49,897 nucleotides of DNA, taken from NCBI GenBank assembly GCA_045646365.1, contig JAZRKP010000036.1, forward strand, positions 1 to 49,897, given 5' to 3'. Below the pieces are notes generated by a model, which worked only from the letters and a program-made list of their open reading frames with translations, was not told the DNA's origin and made no database searches. The first letter of the stretch is position 1, and each line of letters begins with the position of its first letter. Below, one piece after another: positions 49,472 through 49,897 of this stretch. The translations under genes and the position numbers were made by a program. The stretch comes from SIG454 sp045646365 (GTDB lineage: Bacteria; Bacillota; Clostridia; Monoglobales; Monoglobaceae).

Positions 49472-49897
49472 TTATTTTACAATAACCATTTCCTGAACGG
49501 TGTCTCGGTAAAGCTTAATAAATAATCTTGCTTCGTTTCCTTCTTCGTAAACCTCAATATCTTCAGGGGCAACAACTGATATTTTTCCTTCGCCTCTTGT
49601 GGAGTCGTAGAGATATACTGTTGCGTCATCTGTTGCATAGTTGGTTACTGCGCCGTTTACATCAAGGTTGATTGATTTTGCAAACTTCTTGGTAACTCTG
49701 CCGTATACGGTCTTAAGGTCTGTTGAAACATCACGGCTGAATTCTGTTGTTTTGTCAGCAACATTGAAGAGGAGCTGAATTTCGTCTGCTTCGCCCTTTG
49801 TGTTCTGGCTGTACTGAATAATGTCACCTCTTACGAGTGGCTGATTATCTTTAATGAATACGCCTGTTGAGCTTCCGTTAATTGTAACATTTTTACC
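49472..49897 (-). CDS. C-terminal end of an unknown gene, cut by the window edge
   Basis: An open frame without stops runs on the minus strand from the last base to TAA at 49472, giving 141 residues (GKNVTINGSS...VQEMVIVK). The start lies beyond the window. The composition is rich in beta-forming, Asn, Thr and charged residues (VYLYDSTRGEGKISVVAPED), without Cys or membrane segments, as in the C-terminal part of surface or S-layer-associated proteins. That placement is a guess from composition. Its coding character is supported by the unbroken frame and the terminator just after its stop. Confidence 0.7.
   Translation of the reverse strand, partial: GKNVTINGSSTGVFIKDNQPLVRGDIIQYSQNTKGEADEIQLLFNVADKTTEFSRDVSTDLKTVYGRVTKKFAKSINLDVNGAVTNYATDDATVYLYDSTRGEGKISVVAPEDIEVYEEGNEARLFIKLYRDTVQEMVIVK

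Noticed and set aside
1..49897. CRISPR arrays, insertion sequences, phage genes, tRNA or rRNA genes
   Set aside because: I looked for repeated spacers, transposase-like frames, integrases and tRNA-like T-loops on both strands and saw none.

Overview
The window is chromosomal DNA from a low-GC, endospore-forming member of the Clostridia. The evidence is a complete spoIIIAA-AH operon, spoIIP, an alpha/beta-type small acid-soluble spore protein, strong AGGAGG ribosome binding sites, a C+ form of L31, and Firmicutes gene orders (rplS-lepB-rbgA-rnhB-yraN, infC-rpmI-rplT, asp23-nusB-xseA-xseB-ispA). Genus and species cannot be fixed by eye. I see no phage, insertion sequence, CRISPR array, rRNA or tRNA gene. 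Coding density is high and most genes are core genes.

Layout. 1-4.2 kb: two MFS transporters and an exported DHHW-type protein. 4.3-5.6 kb: trmFO on the minus strand. 5.7-7.1 kb: a zinc-ribbon protein, a half-length EPSP-synthase-like protein and aroQ. 7.1-8.7 kb (minus): a CpXC protein and metA, whose Glu111 predicts acetyl-CoA use. 8.8-15 kb (plus): a ClpP-like TepA protease, rpsU-yqeY-capA-yqeG-nfo-pepP, then efp and a CD1247-type acidic protein. 15-21.4 kb (minus): a SASP gene, a folT-like/SpoU methylase/dprA/topA operon, and infC-rpmI-rplT. 21.7-25.7 kb (plus): the rplS operon through a membrane dipeptidase. 25.7-28.6 kb: rpmE, then feoA-feoB and a tiny FeoB-associated Cys-rich protein on the minus strand. 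29-31 kb: a secreted repeat protein. 31.1-31.6 kb (minus): an ECF S-component. 31.8-36.7 kb: spoIIIA. 36.8-42.9 kb: asp23, nusB, a TsaD paralogue, xseAB, ispA and thrS. 42.9-45.3 kb: an amino-acid ABC importer. 45.3-49.4 kb: a small HIRAN-like protein, spoIIP, a DUF1846 gene and degV. The last 426 bases hold the C-terminal end of a minus-strand gene cut by the window edge.

The most unusual item is the substrate-binding lipoprotein of the ABC importer (42952-43743). Its family-3 binding domain appears circularly permuted: the segment that normally ends the family lies directly after the lipobox, and the protein stops just where that segment should begin. Other notable points are the lone EPSP-synthase C-terminal half translationally coupled to aroQ, an AUA start codon for infC, three TTAGC-N4-GCTAA palindromes in the feo operon, two abutting DnaA boxes at 28914-28931, and a hairpin that contains the ribosome binding site of the HIRAN-like gene.

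Promoters given here are sigma-A-type matches with 17-base spacers unless stated. Terminators are GC-rich hairpins followed by T runs. All were found by eye.
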